A stretch of DNA of 64,000 nucleotides from NCBI GenBank assembly GCA_025765595.1, contig JAIVFH010000027.1, positions 186,001 through 250,000 on the forward strand, given 5' to 3'. Positions 54,713-64,000 of the stretch are shown here, piece by piece. Under the pieces are notes generated by a model that worked only from the letters and a program-made list of their open reading frames with translations, ran no database searches and was not told the origin of the DNA. The first letter of the stretch is position 1. The number at the start of each line of letters is the position of its first letter. The position numbers and the translations under genes were made by a program. Source of the DNA: Obelidium mucronatum (taxonomy: Eukaryota; Chytridiomycota; Chytridiomycetes; Chytridiales; Chytriomycetaceae).

Positions 54713-56083
54713 TTACTTTGAGTAACTATTCTTTCGACGAAGTCCGTTGAATGCATTCTTGAACCAATCGCCCTTCCCACTGCCAGTGCTTTCAGAAGAT
54801 GAAGGATGAATTGGAACAGGTGGAGAAGCTGCTGAAGATGTGCCAGTTGTTGTCGCGAATCGAGAAAGCGAAACTGGAGGGCTATCACCACTACTATTAA
54901 TAGTCGCAGCAGTTGTAGCTGTCACATCATTGCTTGATCGTTGTCGATTCAAATTCGCTCGATACTGGCTTGCAACATTTCGACCAATTTCTCCAGACTT
55001 GTTCACGTGAAATCGAGATTGCGGGCCAGGGTGACTTCCTGTGGCGCTTCCACTTTGGGTTGACGGACTTGGGGATGCGCTTCGCATTGGCTTCTTTGGA
55101 GTTGGCGGAGTTGGGGCTCTACGTCCACGGAGATCAAACATGGATCTGAATGGACGCAGTGGGGAGTGCTTTTCTTGTGGTGGCGGTGGAGGTGGTGGTT
55201 GGGATTGAGGTTGAGGTTGTGGTGGTGAGGGTATCGCTTCGAGCGGCGAAGGGGGTCTGGCGAGTTGTGCAGCAGCACCAGTAGAGTATGGATTCCGAAT
55301 AAATGGCTGATTTTGAGTACGGCTGTGATCCGTGAATTCAGTATAAGGAACTCTCTGGATTGGTTGTGCTGTGGGAGGGATCATTGGCAGATAACTTGCA
55401 TCGACAGGTGGAGTTCCCGAGTTGGGACTTGTAACCCGCTGAGGTAGAGCCATAGAGCTTCGAATATTGTTATTGTATGCGGCCCGATATGAATCGAGAC
55501 GATAGAGTTCAGTGCTTGGGTTTGCAATTGGTTGCGGGGCCAATGAGTAGCGCACCGAGTTGAGGGGACGGAGCGAGTCGAGACGGTAGAGTTCTGTACC
55601 GTCTCTCACGTCTTTTGAGTGAAGTTGCTGTTGCTGTTGTAGTTGCTGGTGTTGCTGCTGTTGTTGCTGCTGGTAGATCTGGTGGTTCATGTGCACGGGC
55701 ACGTACGGCACAGGGTATCGCACCGAGTTCAGCGGCCTGCGCAGGGTCGCCGGCTGCTGCTGCTGCAGCTGGGCGAGCGGCAGCGGCGGGTTCGCGCCGC
55801 TGTTCAGCGAAGTCGGCGAGCCGCCGGCGGGGGCGGCGCCGGGCGTTGCCAAGTACGGATTCAGCGAGTCGACGCGGTGGAAGTCGTCGGCGCCGAACAC
55901 GTCGCTCATGCGGCGCGCGTCCGCAATGTCGTGGTCCGTGATCACCGAGCTCATCTCGCTCTCGAGCGTCAGCACCGACAGCCGCGTGTGCGCGCGGCTC
56001 GCCCCGTAGTGCTCAACCAGCCAGCGCCACGCCTCGCCGCCCGCCGGGACTGCGATGCTGTGCGTCGAAGACCGCTCGCTCAT
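54713..56083 (-). CDS. unrecognised Pro/Gln/Ser-rich protein with RPLNSVRY repeats
   Basis: Single open frame of 456 residues starting MSERSSTHSIAVPAGGEAWR. Short motifs recur: FHRVDSLNPYL, RPLNSVRYPV, TELYRLDSLRPLNSVRYSL and TELYRLDSYRA, indicating tandem use of a (Y/H)RxDSLxP and a RPLNSVRY element. Long Gln and Pro runs separate these from a basic Ser-rich C-terminus ending GDWFKNAFNGLRRKNS. It is probably an intrinsically disordered scaffold or signalling substrate. The first 130 codons are GC-rich. The gene diverges from the motif-repeat gene at 56266 with 182 bases between starts. Confidence 0.65.
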   Translation of the reverse strand: MSERSSTHSIAVPAGGEAWRWLVEHYGASRAHTRLSVLTLESEMSSVITDHDIADARRMSDVFGADDFHRVDSLNPYLATPGAAPAGGSPTSLNSGANPPLPLAQLQQQQPATLRRPLNSVRYPVPYVPVHMNHQIYQQQQQQQHQQLQQQQQLHSKDVRDGTELYRLDSLRPLNSVRYSLAPQPIANPSTELYRLDSYRAAYNNNIRSSMALPQRVTSPNSGTPPVDASYLPMIPPTAQPIQRVPYTEFTDHSRTQNQPFIRNPYSTGAAAQLARPPSPLEAIPSPPQPQPQSQPPPPPPPQEKHSPLRPFRSMFDLRGRRAPTPPTPKKPMRSASPSPSTQSGSATGSHPGPQSRFHVNKSGEIGRNVASQYRANLNRQRSSNDVTATTAATINSSGDSPPVSLSRFATTTGTSSAASPPVPIHPSSSESTGSGKGDWFKNAFNGLRRKNSYSK

Positions 56084-56219
56084 TAAAAGTAAATGAGTAA
56101 GCAAATGGAAAAACTGCAAAGCAAGCCACTCGCCGGTCGCCGAACGGGTCCCGTGTCATCAAGTCACGCCAAGCCACGTCAAGAAAAACAACTTGCTGAC
56201 TCAATGGCTCTCAATGGAT

Positions 56220-56244
56220 TGGTTGATTGATTGATTGATTGATT
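56220..56244. repeat. GATT tetranucleotide microsatellite
   Basis: About six copies of TTGA/GATT in the divergent promoter between two unrecognised genes. Confidence 0.8.
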
Positions 56245-56265
56245 CATGATTTTTCCCGCCAGACA

Positions 56266-58357
56266 ATGAAAGCCAACTCCAGCCCCGCAAAGGGGCTTGC
56301 CGTCCCCGCCGTCGCAACGCGTCGCTCCAGTCTGCTTGCAAGCAGCGAGCCGCTCAGCATCGACGACAGCGCGAAGGAAACCGAAGGCGACCGCGTGGGC
56401 CAAACCAGCTCCAGCGAGGACGTGATGGTCCGCAACTCTTCGTCCTTCTCCAAACGCGGTTCAACAGACTCGGACTTTCAAGCTGTTTGCGGCTCGACTG
56501 GCTCTCTTGCTGCCGCTGCCGCTGCTGGCGGGTTCCAGAAGTTGAAGGCAGCCGATATTCTCAAAAAGATTGCGCGCGATTCAATGGACAATGTTGCAAC
56601 TCAGTCCTTCAGCTCAAACAGCAGCTCACGCGATTCGAGCGTTAATTATTTGCACTCCTCTGAAAACTCGACATCGTCGCTTCTGGAGCCAGGCGTTCGT
56701 TTTCGGCCTGGTGACATGAATGGGCGCAAGGTTGTCAAAGATTCTTTGGACTGCCTCACCAAAGTAGAATTTGGTAATGACAAACAAAGTTTGGATAGCA
56801 TAGACTTGTCAAACAATTCCAGCTCTCGAAGCCCGAGTAGTGAATCAGCGATTTCTGTCTCAAGCTCAGATCTTGAAACTTGTGCACCATCAAAAGATTT
56901 CGCATCAAGTCGATCCCCTAGTTTCTCCCGTAATAAGCCAGTCGCGGGAGATGGTGTGTTTCTAGAAAACGACAACGACTTGATTGCATGTTTACATACC
57001 CCTTCTTTTTTTTTCTTTAGGCACTGGACCTACACTGATAGATTTAAAAATGGAGTTTTTAAATGGACCAGATCTCGCCATCAAGCCCTTGGAAACCCCT
57101 GAAAGGGCGTATCCTGAAACACGTCCCGCTCTGAGCGATCTGAAGAAAGAATTCCTAAGCGCATTTCCTGATAGTCCGTCTTCTGGCGATTACAGCGCAT
57201 CTACAGAAAACATATCAGTGAGGGTTTCCTCAAAACGAAGACTCAGTGGAGGGAAACCAATGGCGGCCGAAGCTTCAACCAGCAGTCTCGGGAAGTCAGC
57301 GCATTTCAACGAATCAGGCTCAACTGATTCACTTAGCGCCCCACGCACGAAATTGAGAGCAGCAGACATTCTAGCCAAAATGAGCCAAGATTCATTGGCT
57401 AGTAACTCGTCCCGAAACTCTGTAATAAGCGGCCAAAGAAGCCCTCTCGCAGAATCCAAAAGAAACTCTGTTCTAAGCTCGGACGTGATCTCGAGGCCTT
57501 CTTCCGGAGATTCTAGAGTCGCAAGTCCCAAAGCCCCAGTACGAGCTTCTTCAATCAGTTCTCCAAAATCAAGACCAACAAGCCTTCTGTCAACTGAATC
57601 CATGTCGGATAACGGAACTGTTGATGTGAAACGCAGAACTTCGGGTTTAGTCATCTCTGATGCCTTTCCAATAGATCAAGCGGCTCAACTGGACGACTTG
57701 AAGAGAGAGTTCTTGAAGGGTCCAGACAATATTGCTGCTACTTCCTGAAAACACGGCCAGTAGCAGCAGCGACATCCCGGGCAGCGAATCATCTGCCGTA
57801 CCCGTCCGAAACAGCGCAGCCACTAAACTGACAGCATCGAATATATGCCGCAGACTTGCCCAAGATTCTATGGACAACCTTAATCTGCAAATTACTGAAA
57901 ACCAATCAAACGAGAGCATTAATACCACATCATCAACAGACTCTCTTTCGCGTCCTATCGCAGCAAAGCTGAAAGCAATCGACATTTATTCGAAAATTCG
58001 AAAGGATTCACTCACTGGTGCAGAGAGGGAAGGACCAGTCGTTGGGCAAACCAGTGTTGATAGTGAAATGGACAATGAAGAGCTACAAGAGTTTACGCCT
58101 CCCAAAGTTGTACCAGTATCCAAAGAAACAATAGGGAAAAAGCCATTGAAGGGAATATTGAGAAAAGAATCCAGCAGTATTCCGTGTCCAAATACCCACA
58201 CATATCGCAGGGGAGGTTACTGGGATCCAGTTTGGATTTGAAAGCCATTCGATCGGAATCAGCTGATAGCTTAGTCTCCGATTTTGGGTTTGAAAGGCAG
58301 TCCAAGGTGAAATGGATAAAGAGTTTAGTGAGTGAAGTTAAGATCTTTCGGAAATAA
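56266..58357 (+). CDS. motif-repeat protein A (new two-motif architecture; one or more frame breaks)
   Basis: Ser-rich, mostly disordered protein built around two recurring short motifs. Motif 1 copies: KLKAADILKKIARDSMDN, KLRAADILAKMSQDSLAS, KLTASNICRRLAQDSMDN, KLKAIDIYSKIRKDSL. Motif 2 copies: LIDLKMEFLNGPD, LSDLKKEFLSAFPD, LDDLKREFLKGPD. A GILRKES segment and the C-terminal block SKVKWIKSLVSEVKIF end the protein. One intron near 56955-57020 is GT..AG. At about 57746 the frame passes TCC-TGA and continues only by skipping one T (AATS to ENTASSSSDI). A further -1/+2 change is needed near 58165. No known family is recognised; the repeats suggest a multivalent binding scaffold. Confidence 0.65.
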
Positions 58358-58397
58358 AAAAAAAATACACGAGAATCTGGTTTTCTGGGCGACAACA

Positions 58398-59786
58398 ATG
58401 GATATCCCGGAAAGAAATCAGATGCCGTCCTGTTGAGTCTCCCCTAAATCATATCATTTGGCTAAGCGTTACCTTCATTACAAAGTGCAGCGGCAGTCGA
58501 CAGAGCTTGATATTCAAAACGCGGCCGTGCAGTCGAACAGCACCAAGAAAATCCACGTGTCTGATCTTCGGCGCGTAGTTGTTGGCTCTCTGCTCGCAGC
58601 GGCCAGTGTCGAAGCCAGTGTTGAAGACTCGGACGACGACCACGCGTCGTCTGGCTGCGGCAGCTGCGCCGACAGCATCGATGACCGCATATCAATTGTA
58701 CTCAGCGATTACAGCACTGCAAGCGAAACGTCCATGGACAGACCAAAGCGGAACTCGGTCCTCACGGCACAGCAAATACAAAAGCAACTAGCGTCTTCGT
58801 CAATGGTGTCGCTAGAAGCTGGCAGCAATACAGAAAGCAGCAGTGGTTTCGATAGTGCGAATGAACTGAGAAGCGTCCCGAATGTCTCCGGCTGTTAGTA
58901 GCAGGCGACTGAGCGCTGCTGAAATTCAACAACGACTTAAGACGGCAGTTTCTTTGCAATCAAGAGGCGACACCACTTGTTTTCTGGGTGTATCTCCTTC
59001 CGCCACACTCAGAAGAAGTTCAGATACCTGCGTGTTCACCATCAACTTCTGGCGAGTCATTGGATTCTCAAACAACAACTGGCGTGGACACCTCGCATTC
59101 TTCGCTTGGAAAAAGGTTACCATATCATGGACGGCGCGCTTCAGCACGAGAATTAAATGTTTTAATGAAATCAGCTTCGATTGAAACTGCCCAAATGGCC
59201 GAATCAAACAATCAACTACCAGAGTCCATCAGAGTTGAAATCCTGGTCAGCACTGACGCTACAGTAGAAGGTTCACCTGAAATTGCGCGTCCATAGTTCA
59301 CTTAAAGGTGACGATAAGGGATTCTCAACTATTCAACGGAAACTGGCAAGGCGGAGCTCCACGAAGGAATCTGAATTCAATGATAGGAGGCACAGTTTTG
59401 ATTCCGCGTCATATCAATCTGAATATCACCACACCAAGAATGATGGCAGCAATGGCGTGACATTGCTTGAGCTCAAAAAAGAGTTTTTAGAAGGCCCTCC
59501 TGTATCTCCCGCTTTGAAAGTGGATTCAGATTTTTCCACTGTATCAACATCATCGATATTTTCAAGTGCTTCGTCGATGCGGAAAGTGAGGGGGATCCTC
59601 AAGTCTCCTTGTGGGTCAGAGCAGGGATCTCCGCAACAGCCGCTATTTCCAGCATTTTCGAGTATTGGATGTGACGATGATGATAATGGTGACGGAAATT
59701 ATAGTCCTACGTCGGGGCGGCGGCGGTCGAAAGTCAAATGGTTCAAATCGTTGATAAGTGACATCAAGAAGTTTGCAGCCGATTGA
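58398..59786 (+). CDS. motif-repeat protein B, tandem paralogue (three or more +1 breaks)
   Basis: Shares with protein A the motif 1 type (LTAQQIQKQLASSSM, LSAAEIQQRLKTAV), motif 2 (LLELKKEFLEGPP), GILKSP and the C-terminal SKVKWFKSLISDIKKF. The coding potential is spread over consecutive frames. +1 skips are needed at about 58896 (at TGT-TAG), between 59000 and 59033, and before 59294 (at CCA-TAG). The start is uncertain: an ATG at 58398 is followed by an in-frame TGA at 58432, avoidable by an intron with GTTGAG donor plus another +1 step. It is either a decaying tandem duplicate or a gene that needs repeated frameshifting. The conserved motifs downstream of each break argue against old decay. 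Confidence 0.5.
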
Positions 59787-59844
59787 TCAATAAAATAAAA
59801 AGTCGAAAAACTATTTCCACTTTTTTCAATCCTGTCGTCGCAGA

Positions 59845-62094
59845 ATGCCGCCAAAGCCAAGCACAAACAGCAGTGCGTTGACTGATGCCGCTGAAGGAGA
59901 AAAATCGAATCAATCGCAAGCGGAGCTGAAGGAAGCTGCGAAGGAAGCAAAGAAACAGCAGCAACTGGCAAAACGAGCCGAGAAGGCTGAGAAGCGAAAG
60001 CAACTGAAGCAGCTGTTTGCATTGGCCAAACCTGAGTTCGGACTGCTTTCTGGAGCAGCCGGATGCCTCGTTGTGTCCTCGGCTGTGTCGATGGTGAGCA
60101 CGGTGTCTCACTGGTTTATAAGGCGTTGACGGCAATTTGCACAGGCGGTTCCTTTTACAATGGGAAAGATTATGGACTTTGTGATGCTTGAAATGGGCTT
60201 AAAAGTTCCCGATTCGAAGTTGTTCGAGTTTTTGAAATCGATTCCATTTGAACAGTTGTTTGGTGGTCTCGTTGGAGTGTTCCTCGGTATGGCATTTTTC
60301 ATTCATCATCTTTCTTCTTCAATAATTAACTATCGTTCTATTCCGATCAGTTGGTGCTGGGGCCAACTTTGGGCGAATTGTGCTTATGAGAAGGGCTGCT
60401 GAACGTATTGTCGAGCGTATGAGGAACAGAGTTTTTGACAATGTTATCAGACAAGATATTCAGTTCTTTGGTATTTCAATTTTTGCTTGTTTATTGCGCA
60501 ACTTCTAAGAATTGTTTTCAGACGAGAACCGAACTGGTGACGTAATCTCCCGTCTGTCTTCTGATACAGTCCTCGTCGGAAAAACTCTTACACAGCATCT
60601 GTCAGATGGCGTGAGAAAGGGAATAATGGCGTCAGTTGGAGTTGGAATGATGTTCTATGCAAATACCAAGTTGACGGTACCACGAACTAAAACTCTTGTC
60701 ACAATTGCTAAATGCTCTGTCAATAGGTCACCATGATGGGAATTATCCCACCTGTGGCATTCGCCGCAATGAAGTATGGAAAGGCACTCAAAAGAATTTC
60801 AGGAGATACTCAAAACGCCACATCTGAAGCAAGCTCAATCGCGCAAGAAAAACTTGAATCTATTCGAACTGTTCGCTCCTTTGCACAAGAATCTCGGGAG
60901 TCCAGTTTGTACGCCAAGGAGACACATAGAGTTTATGAGTTAGGAATCAAAGAGTCTTATGCAAATGCCTGGTTTTTTGGCGGCGCTGGATTTTCAGGAA
61001 ACTGTGTTGCAATGGCAATTCTTTATTATGGAGGATCCCTCGTAGCTAAGGGTGCAATCACTCCGGGTGAATTGACCAGTTTCTTTATGTATGCTTCATA
61101 TGTTGGTTTCAGCATGATGGGCATAGGATCTTTTTATGGAGAACTGATGAAAGGAGCTGGAGCCAGTCAGCGTTTGTTAGAATTAATTCATACATCAAGG
61201 ATTTTGAAAGAAGGAAGTAAACGTTTGGACAAAATCGAAGGCGGAATTGAGTTCAAGAATGTCGAATTTGCTTACCCGGTAAGGCAATGAGGGTAACTGT
61301 TGCTGATTCACTAATCGCCAAGATCAGACTCGTCCCGATGCCCCTGTATTCAAGGATTTGTGTTTCGCCATTCAGCCTGGCACGAATGTTGCCATTGTTG
61401 GAAAATCTGGTGCAGGGAAGTCAAGTATTGTTCAATTACTGCTTCGTTTCTACGACCCTATCAGCGGCTCTGGTAAATTTTTTACCGCCCTTTTTTTAAA
61501 TCCTCTGCTTATTCAGCGTTATTTATTTTAGTGTTGATCGACGGTCATGATATTCGCTCGTTGGATGGGACATATCTTCGAGATTCTGCTATTGCTTTTG
61601 TTCCCCAAGAACCCACACTATTTGCAACCACTATCCGTGAAAACATAACCTATGGTCGTCCTAATGCAACTCATGATGAAATCATAACAGCTGCATCCAA
61701 AGCCAATGCCCTTGACTTTATTCAAACTTTTCCAAAAGGGCTTGAAACTTTTGCTGGCGAGAAAGGAGTCGCTCTGTCTGGCGGAGAGAAGCAAAGGATT
61801 GCTATTGCTCGCGCTCTATTGAAGAATCCTCGTATATTGATTTTGGACGAAGCGACGAGTGCGTTGGATGGAAATTCCGAAACATTGGTTCAGGAAGCGA
61901 TGAAGAAAATTAAGGAAGGAAGGACGGTTATTACAATCGCTCATCGGTTGTCTTCTGTCCAACAGGCTGATGTCGTGATTGTTGTTGAGGATGGCAGTGT
62001 AGTTGAGACTGGAAAGTACAGCACTCTCGTTGCGAAAAAAGATGGAAAGTTTAGACAATTGATTGAATCGCAGTTGGGACGGGAGTTGAAGTAG
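59845..62094 (+). CDS. ABCB10/MDL1-type half ABC transporter (mitochondrial)
   Basis: Half-transporter: one transmembrane domain and one nucleotide-binding domain. A basic, Lys/Ala/Gln-rich N-terminus precedes the membrane domain ([59 protein letters not shown]). The NBD has Walker [11 protein letters not shown]-loop [12 protein letters not shown], signature [16 protein letters not shown], Walker [13 protein letters not shown] and H-loop TIAHRLSS. Seven exons join cleanly by GT..AG introns. The sequence fits mitochondrial ABCB10/Mdl1 proteins; the N-terminus as a mitochondrial presequence is an inference. Functions in heme-related or peptide export have been described for the family. Confidence 0.88.
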
Positions 62095-62284
62095 CCAATG
62101 AATTATAGAATCCGATTTGTCACGCTCGTGTATAGTACGGAATAGCTTGTTGCTCACACAGTAGCGGATTTGGGGAGAACCAGCCCCTCGCGTGGGCAGA
62201 CTTTGCGCAAACACTTAATCTGAATACGGCAGGTTGCTGAAAGTACTTCAAGATAAAGTTGTCGCAGTCATACGGGGTTCGACA

Positions 62285-63547
62285 ATGGCGGCAACAAGCA
62301 AGGAAGCGTTTCTTGCCCTTGTCAACAGCGGATCGCTCGAAGCAGCGCGTGCATGCTTGGCCGCAGAACCGTCGCTCGCCACGGAGGCATCGGCGCTGCA
62401 TGCGGCGGCGTCAGGCAACGACGGCCGCATGGTGCGGCTCTTGCGCGACAGCGGCGCCGACGTTTGCGCAACGGCGGCTCCCGCGCACAACTCGGCGCTG
62501 CATGTGGCGGCGATGGCCGGCGCAGCGGACGCGGCCGCCGTGCTCGTTGGCGCCGAAACAGCGCGGCTGTGCAACGCGTGGCGCGAAACGCCGCTGCACT
62601 GCGCCGCTGCCGGCGGTCACGTGGCGCTCGTGCGACTGCTGGCGCCGCATTCGGATCTGGCGGCGACGGACAAGTGGGGGCGCACGCCGGCGCGTGTTGC
62701 CCGGGAGCACGGATACGAGGAGGCGTGGGAGCTGTGTGGCGGGGCAGCGGCGGCGGGGCCAGAAGATCCGGAACAGTCGGTTCCGTTGCGATCAAACGCG
62801 CTTGCGGCTCTTACGAATGAGCTTTTGGCTGTGCTTGGTGATCGGCAGATTGACAGTGGCAAGACCGTAGTGGTTCAAACAATATTCACAACGCAAACTG
62901 AGTCTCTGTCAGGAACAGTCGCGGCATTCACTCCACCACCACCCGCTCCTCCTGCCACTGCCCCACCACCTCCTCCACCTCCTGCATCTGCTCCGCCTCC
63001 TCCGCTACCACCCTCGACACCAATTTCCTCCCTACCAAACAAAATCCCGTTGTTGAAACCAACTCCGAAACCTGTGAAACCCCAGCAATCACCACCTGCA
63101 CCTCGAAAACCCATAAACCATAAACCAAACCCCCTCTCCTCGCTCGGTACTCCCTTAAAATCGATTGCCAGCCATATTGAATACCCTGGAAGCCTCCAAA
63201 CGTTGGAACAAATGCTTCAAGCCCGTGATGTGTACTACCCACAGGGAAGAGATATGTTTGGATGGACTGCGTTGCATAAATTTGCGTCGTGGAATGATGC
63301 AATTCTTGTGGAGCGTATGCTGGAGGTATTGGATGATGCATCTGTCAATGATGGCGATGGGAATCAAGATGGATTCACTCCACTGCATTGCGCTCTAGAT
63401 GCTGGTGCTCTGGAAAGTGTCAAGAGTTTAGTAAAAAGTGGAAGATGTGACACTGGAAGCCAAAAAGATGCAAAAGGGCGGACATGTTTGGATTTGGCAA
63501 CAGAGCTTGGCCTACAACAACTGTTGCTTGCCAATCCATCAGTTTAG
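62285..63547 (+). CDS. ankyrin-repeat protein with proline-rich linker
   Basis: Single exon, 420 residues from ATG 62285. N-terminal ankyrin repeats (SALHAAASGNDGRMVRLLRD, SALHVAAMAGAADAAAVLV, TPLHCAAAGGHVALVRLL, GRTPARVAREHGYEEAWEL) are followed by a linker with long PPPP runs, and then two more ankyrin repeats (GWTALHKFASWNDAILVERM, GFTPLHCALDAGALESVKSL, KGRTCLDLATELGLQ). The linker could bind SH3, EVH1 or profilin. The first ~160 codons are strongly GC/CpG-rich compared with the rest. Binding partners are unknown. The 190 bases before it hold no gene. Confidence 0.8.
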   Translation: MAATSKEAFLALVNSGSLEAARACLAAEPSLATEASALHAAASGNDGRMVRLLRDSGADVCATAAPAHNSALHVAAMAGAADAAAVLVGAETARLCNAWRETPLHCAAAGGHVALVRLLAPHSDLAATDKWGRTPARVAREHGYEEAWELCGGAAAAGPEDPEQSVPLRSNALAALTNELLAVLGDRQIDSGKTVVVQTIFTTQTESLSGTVAAFTPPPPAPPATAPPPPPPPASAPPPPLPPSTPISSLPNKIPLLKPTPKPVKPQQSPPAPRKPINHKPNPLSSLGTPLKSIASHIEYPGSLQTLEQMLQARDVYYPQGRDMFGWTALHKFASWNDAILVERMLEVLDDASVNDGDGNQDGFTPLHCALDAGALESVKSLVKSGRCDTGSQKDAKGRTCLDLATELGLQQLLLANPSV

Positions 63548-63596
63548 AAGTTCAATAGAAAAGAATTTTGCATATGTTTATTTTTCCTGTTGCTCT

Positions 63597-64000
63597 TTAA
63601 TCATCCACCGTCAATCTCTTCTTCGTCGTGTTTACAATACCAGCAGATTCCACATGCGTGTCGTCGTCATCAACTTCACACTCTGTTCGTTTGCGCAACG
63701 TCTCTTTGAATATTCCCCAAGCTTCACCCGATGCAGAATCACCGCCACCCCCTCCAACACCACTTTCATTCCACGACTGCCGAATCGTTTGAGTATCCTG
63801 AATAGCTTCCATCTTTGCAAACTTGATTTGCAACTCAATATAATTCGATGGTCTCCCCACATTCCGTAGGTACTTTTCAAACAGCGGGATATTCAAGGCC
63901 ATATAGTCGGGACTGACTGTAACCAAGTCGTGCAACATGAAGGGAATAAAATCCATGTCCCCGGAAGCGATAGAAGATGCGTCGACGCGTCGGAGTAAGT
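63597..64000 (-). CDS. 3' end of an unrecognised gene (5' partial)
   Basis: Open frame running off the window edge, reading SIASGDMDFIPFMLHDLVTV, PDYMALNIPLFEKYLRNVG, IELQIKFAKMEAIQDTQTIR, a Gly-rich loop and a C-terminus with an acidic cluster (VDDDDTHVESAG). The ATG at 63956 may be internal. Too little is present to name it. Confidence 0.45.
   Translation of the reverse strand, partial: LLRRVDASSIASGDMDFIPFMLHDLVTVSPDYMALNIPLFEKYLRNVGRPSNYIELQIKFAKMEAIQDTQTIRQSWNESGVGGGGGDSASGEAWGIFKETLRKRTECEVDDDDTHVESAGIVNTTKKRLTVDD

Overview
The window is nuclear DNA from a compact, intron-rich fungal genome, most likely a zoosporic (flagellated, chytrid-like) fungus. Fungal-type genes (MBF/APSES transcription factor, SLM1-like BAR-PH protein, DEF1, RMT2, SLD3-like protein) lie beside axonemal genes that non-flagellated fungi lack (DRC9/IQCG-like, CCDC39, a sperm-tail PG-rich repeat protein, the p28 inner-arm dynein light chain). 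Introns are mostly 45-100 nt with GT..AG ends and loose donors (GTAAGT, but often GTTGAG, GTTTNN or GTTCAG). Stops are normal TAA, TAG and TGA. Neighbouring genes are commonly 0-40 nt apart.

Layout. 1-5 kb: ALG12, RMD5 (GID E3 ligase), mRNA guanylyltransferase. 5-10 kb: DRC9-like, SLM1-like, SMYD-like MYND/SET protein. 10-14.4 kb: CCDC39. 14.5-18.4 kb: NSE1 (SMC5/6) and an SLD3-like protein. 18.4-24.1 kb, minus strand: ADA2, EMC4, MBP1/RES-type factor. 24.1-26.6 kb: GST-fold membrane protein, tRNA-Met(CAT), small CREST-like membrane protein. 26.6-31.6 kb: POP4 diverging from the PG-rich axonemal protein, then DNALI1/p28. 31.7-34.3 kb: three tandem paralogous membrane proteins with Pro/Gln-rich tails. 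34.5-37.7 kb: SLC9B-type Na+/H+ antiporter and an F-box-like/LRR protein. 38-39.3 kb: paraoxonase-like membrane-anchored protein. 39.5-41.7 kb: RGS protein abutting an unknown gene. 41.7-43.8 kb: two head-to-tail copies of a gag-only repeat element. 44-46.8 kb: DEF1. 46.8-48.2 kb: no gene, but structured repeats. 48.2-51.9 kb: CLEC16A-like protein and RMT2. 52.2-56.1 kb: four unrecognised genes. 56.3-59.8 kb: a tandem pair of motif-repeat proteins. 59.8-62.1 kb: ABCB10/MDL1-type ABC transporter. 62.3-63.5 kb: ankyrin protein. The last 400 bases hold the 3' end of one more gene.

The strongest unexplained signal is a recurrent +1 frame break. At about sixteen places in nine genes, conserved protein continues only if exactly one base is skipped, and no GT..AG intron fits most of these sites. 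Several sites are pinned to one codon by family motifs or a paralogue (NSE1 zinc ligands, the VSP-VVVP core of the antiporter, paralogue alignment at 32.7 kb). This is either directional single-base assembly insertion or genuine widespread +1 ribosomal frameshifting; sequence alone cannot decide. Other notable patterns are sharply GC/CpG-rich 5' ends on many genes, a tandem gag-only element, and three tandem hairpin units near 47.8-48.1 kb.
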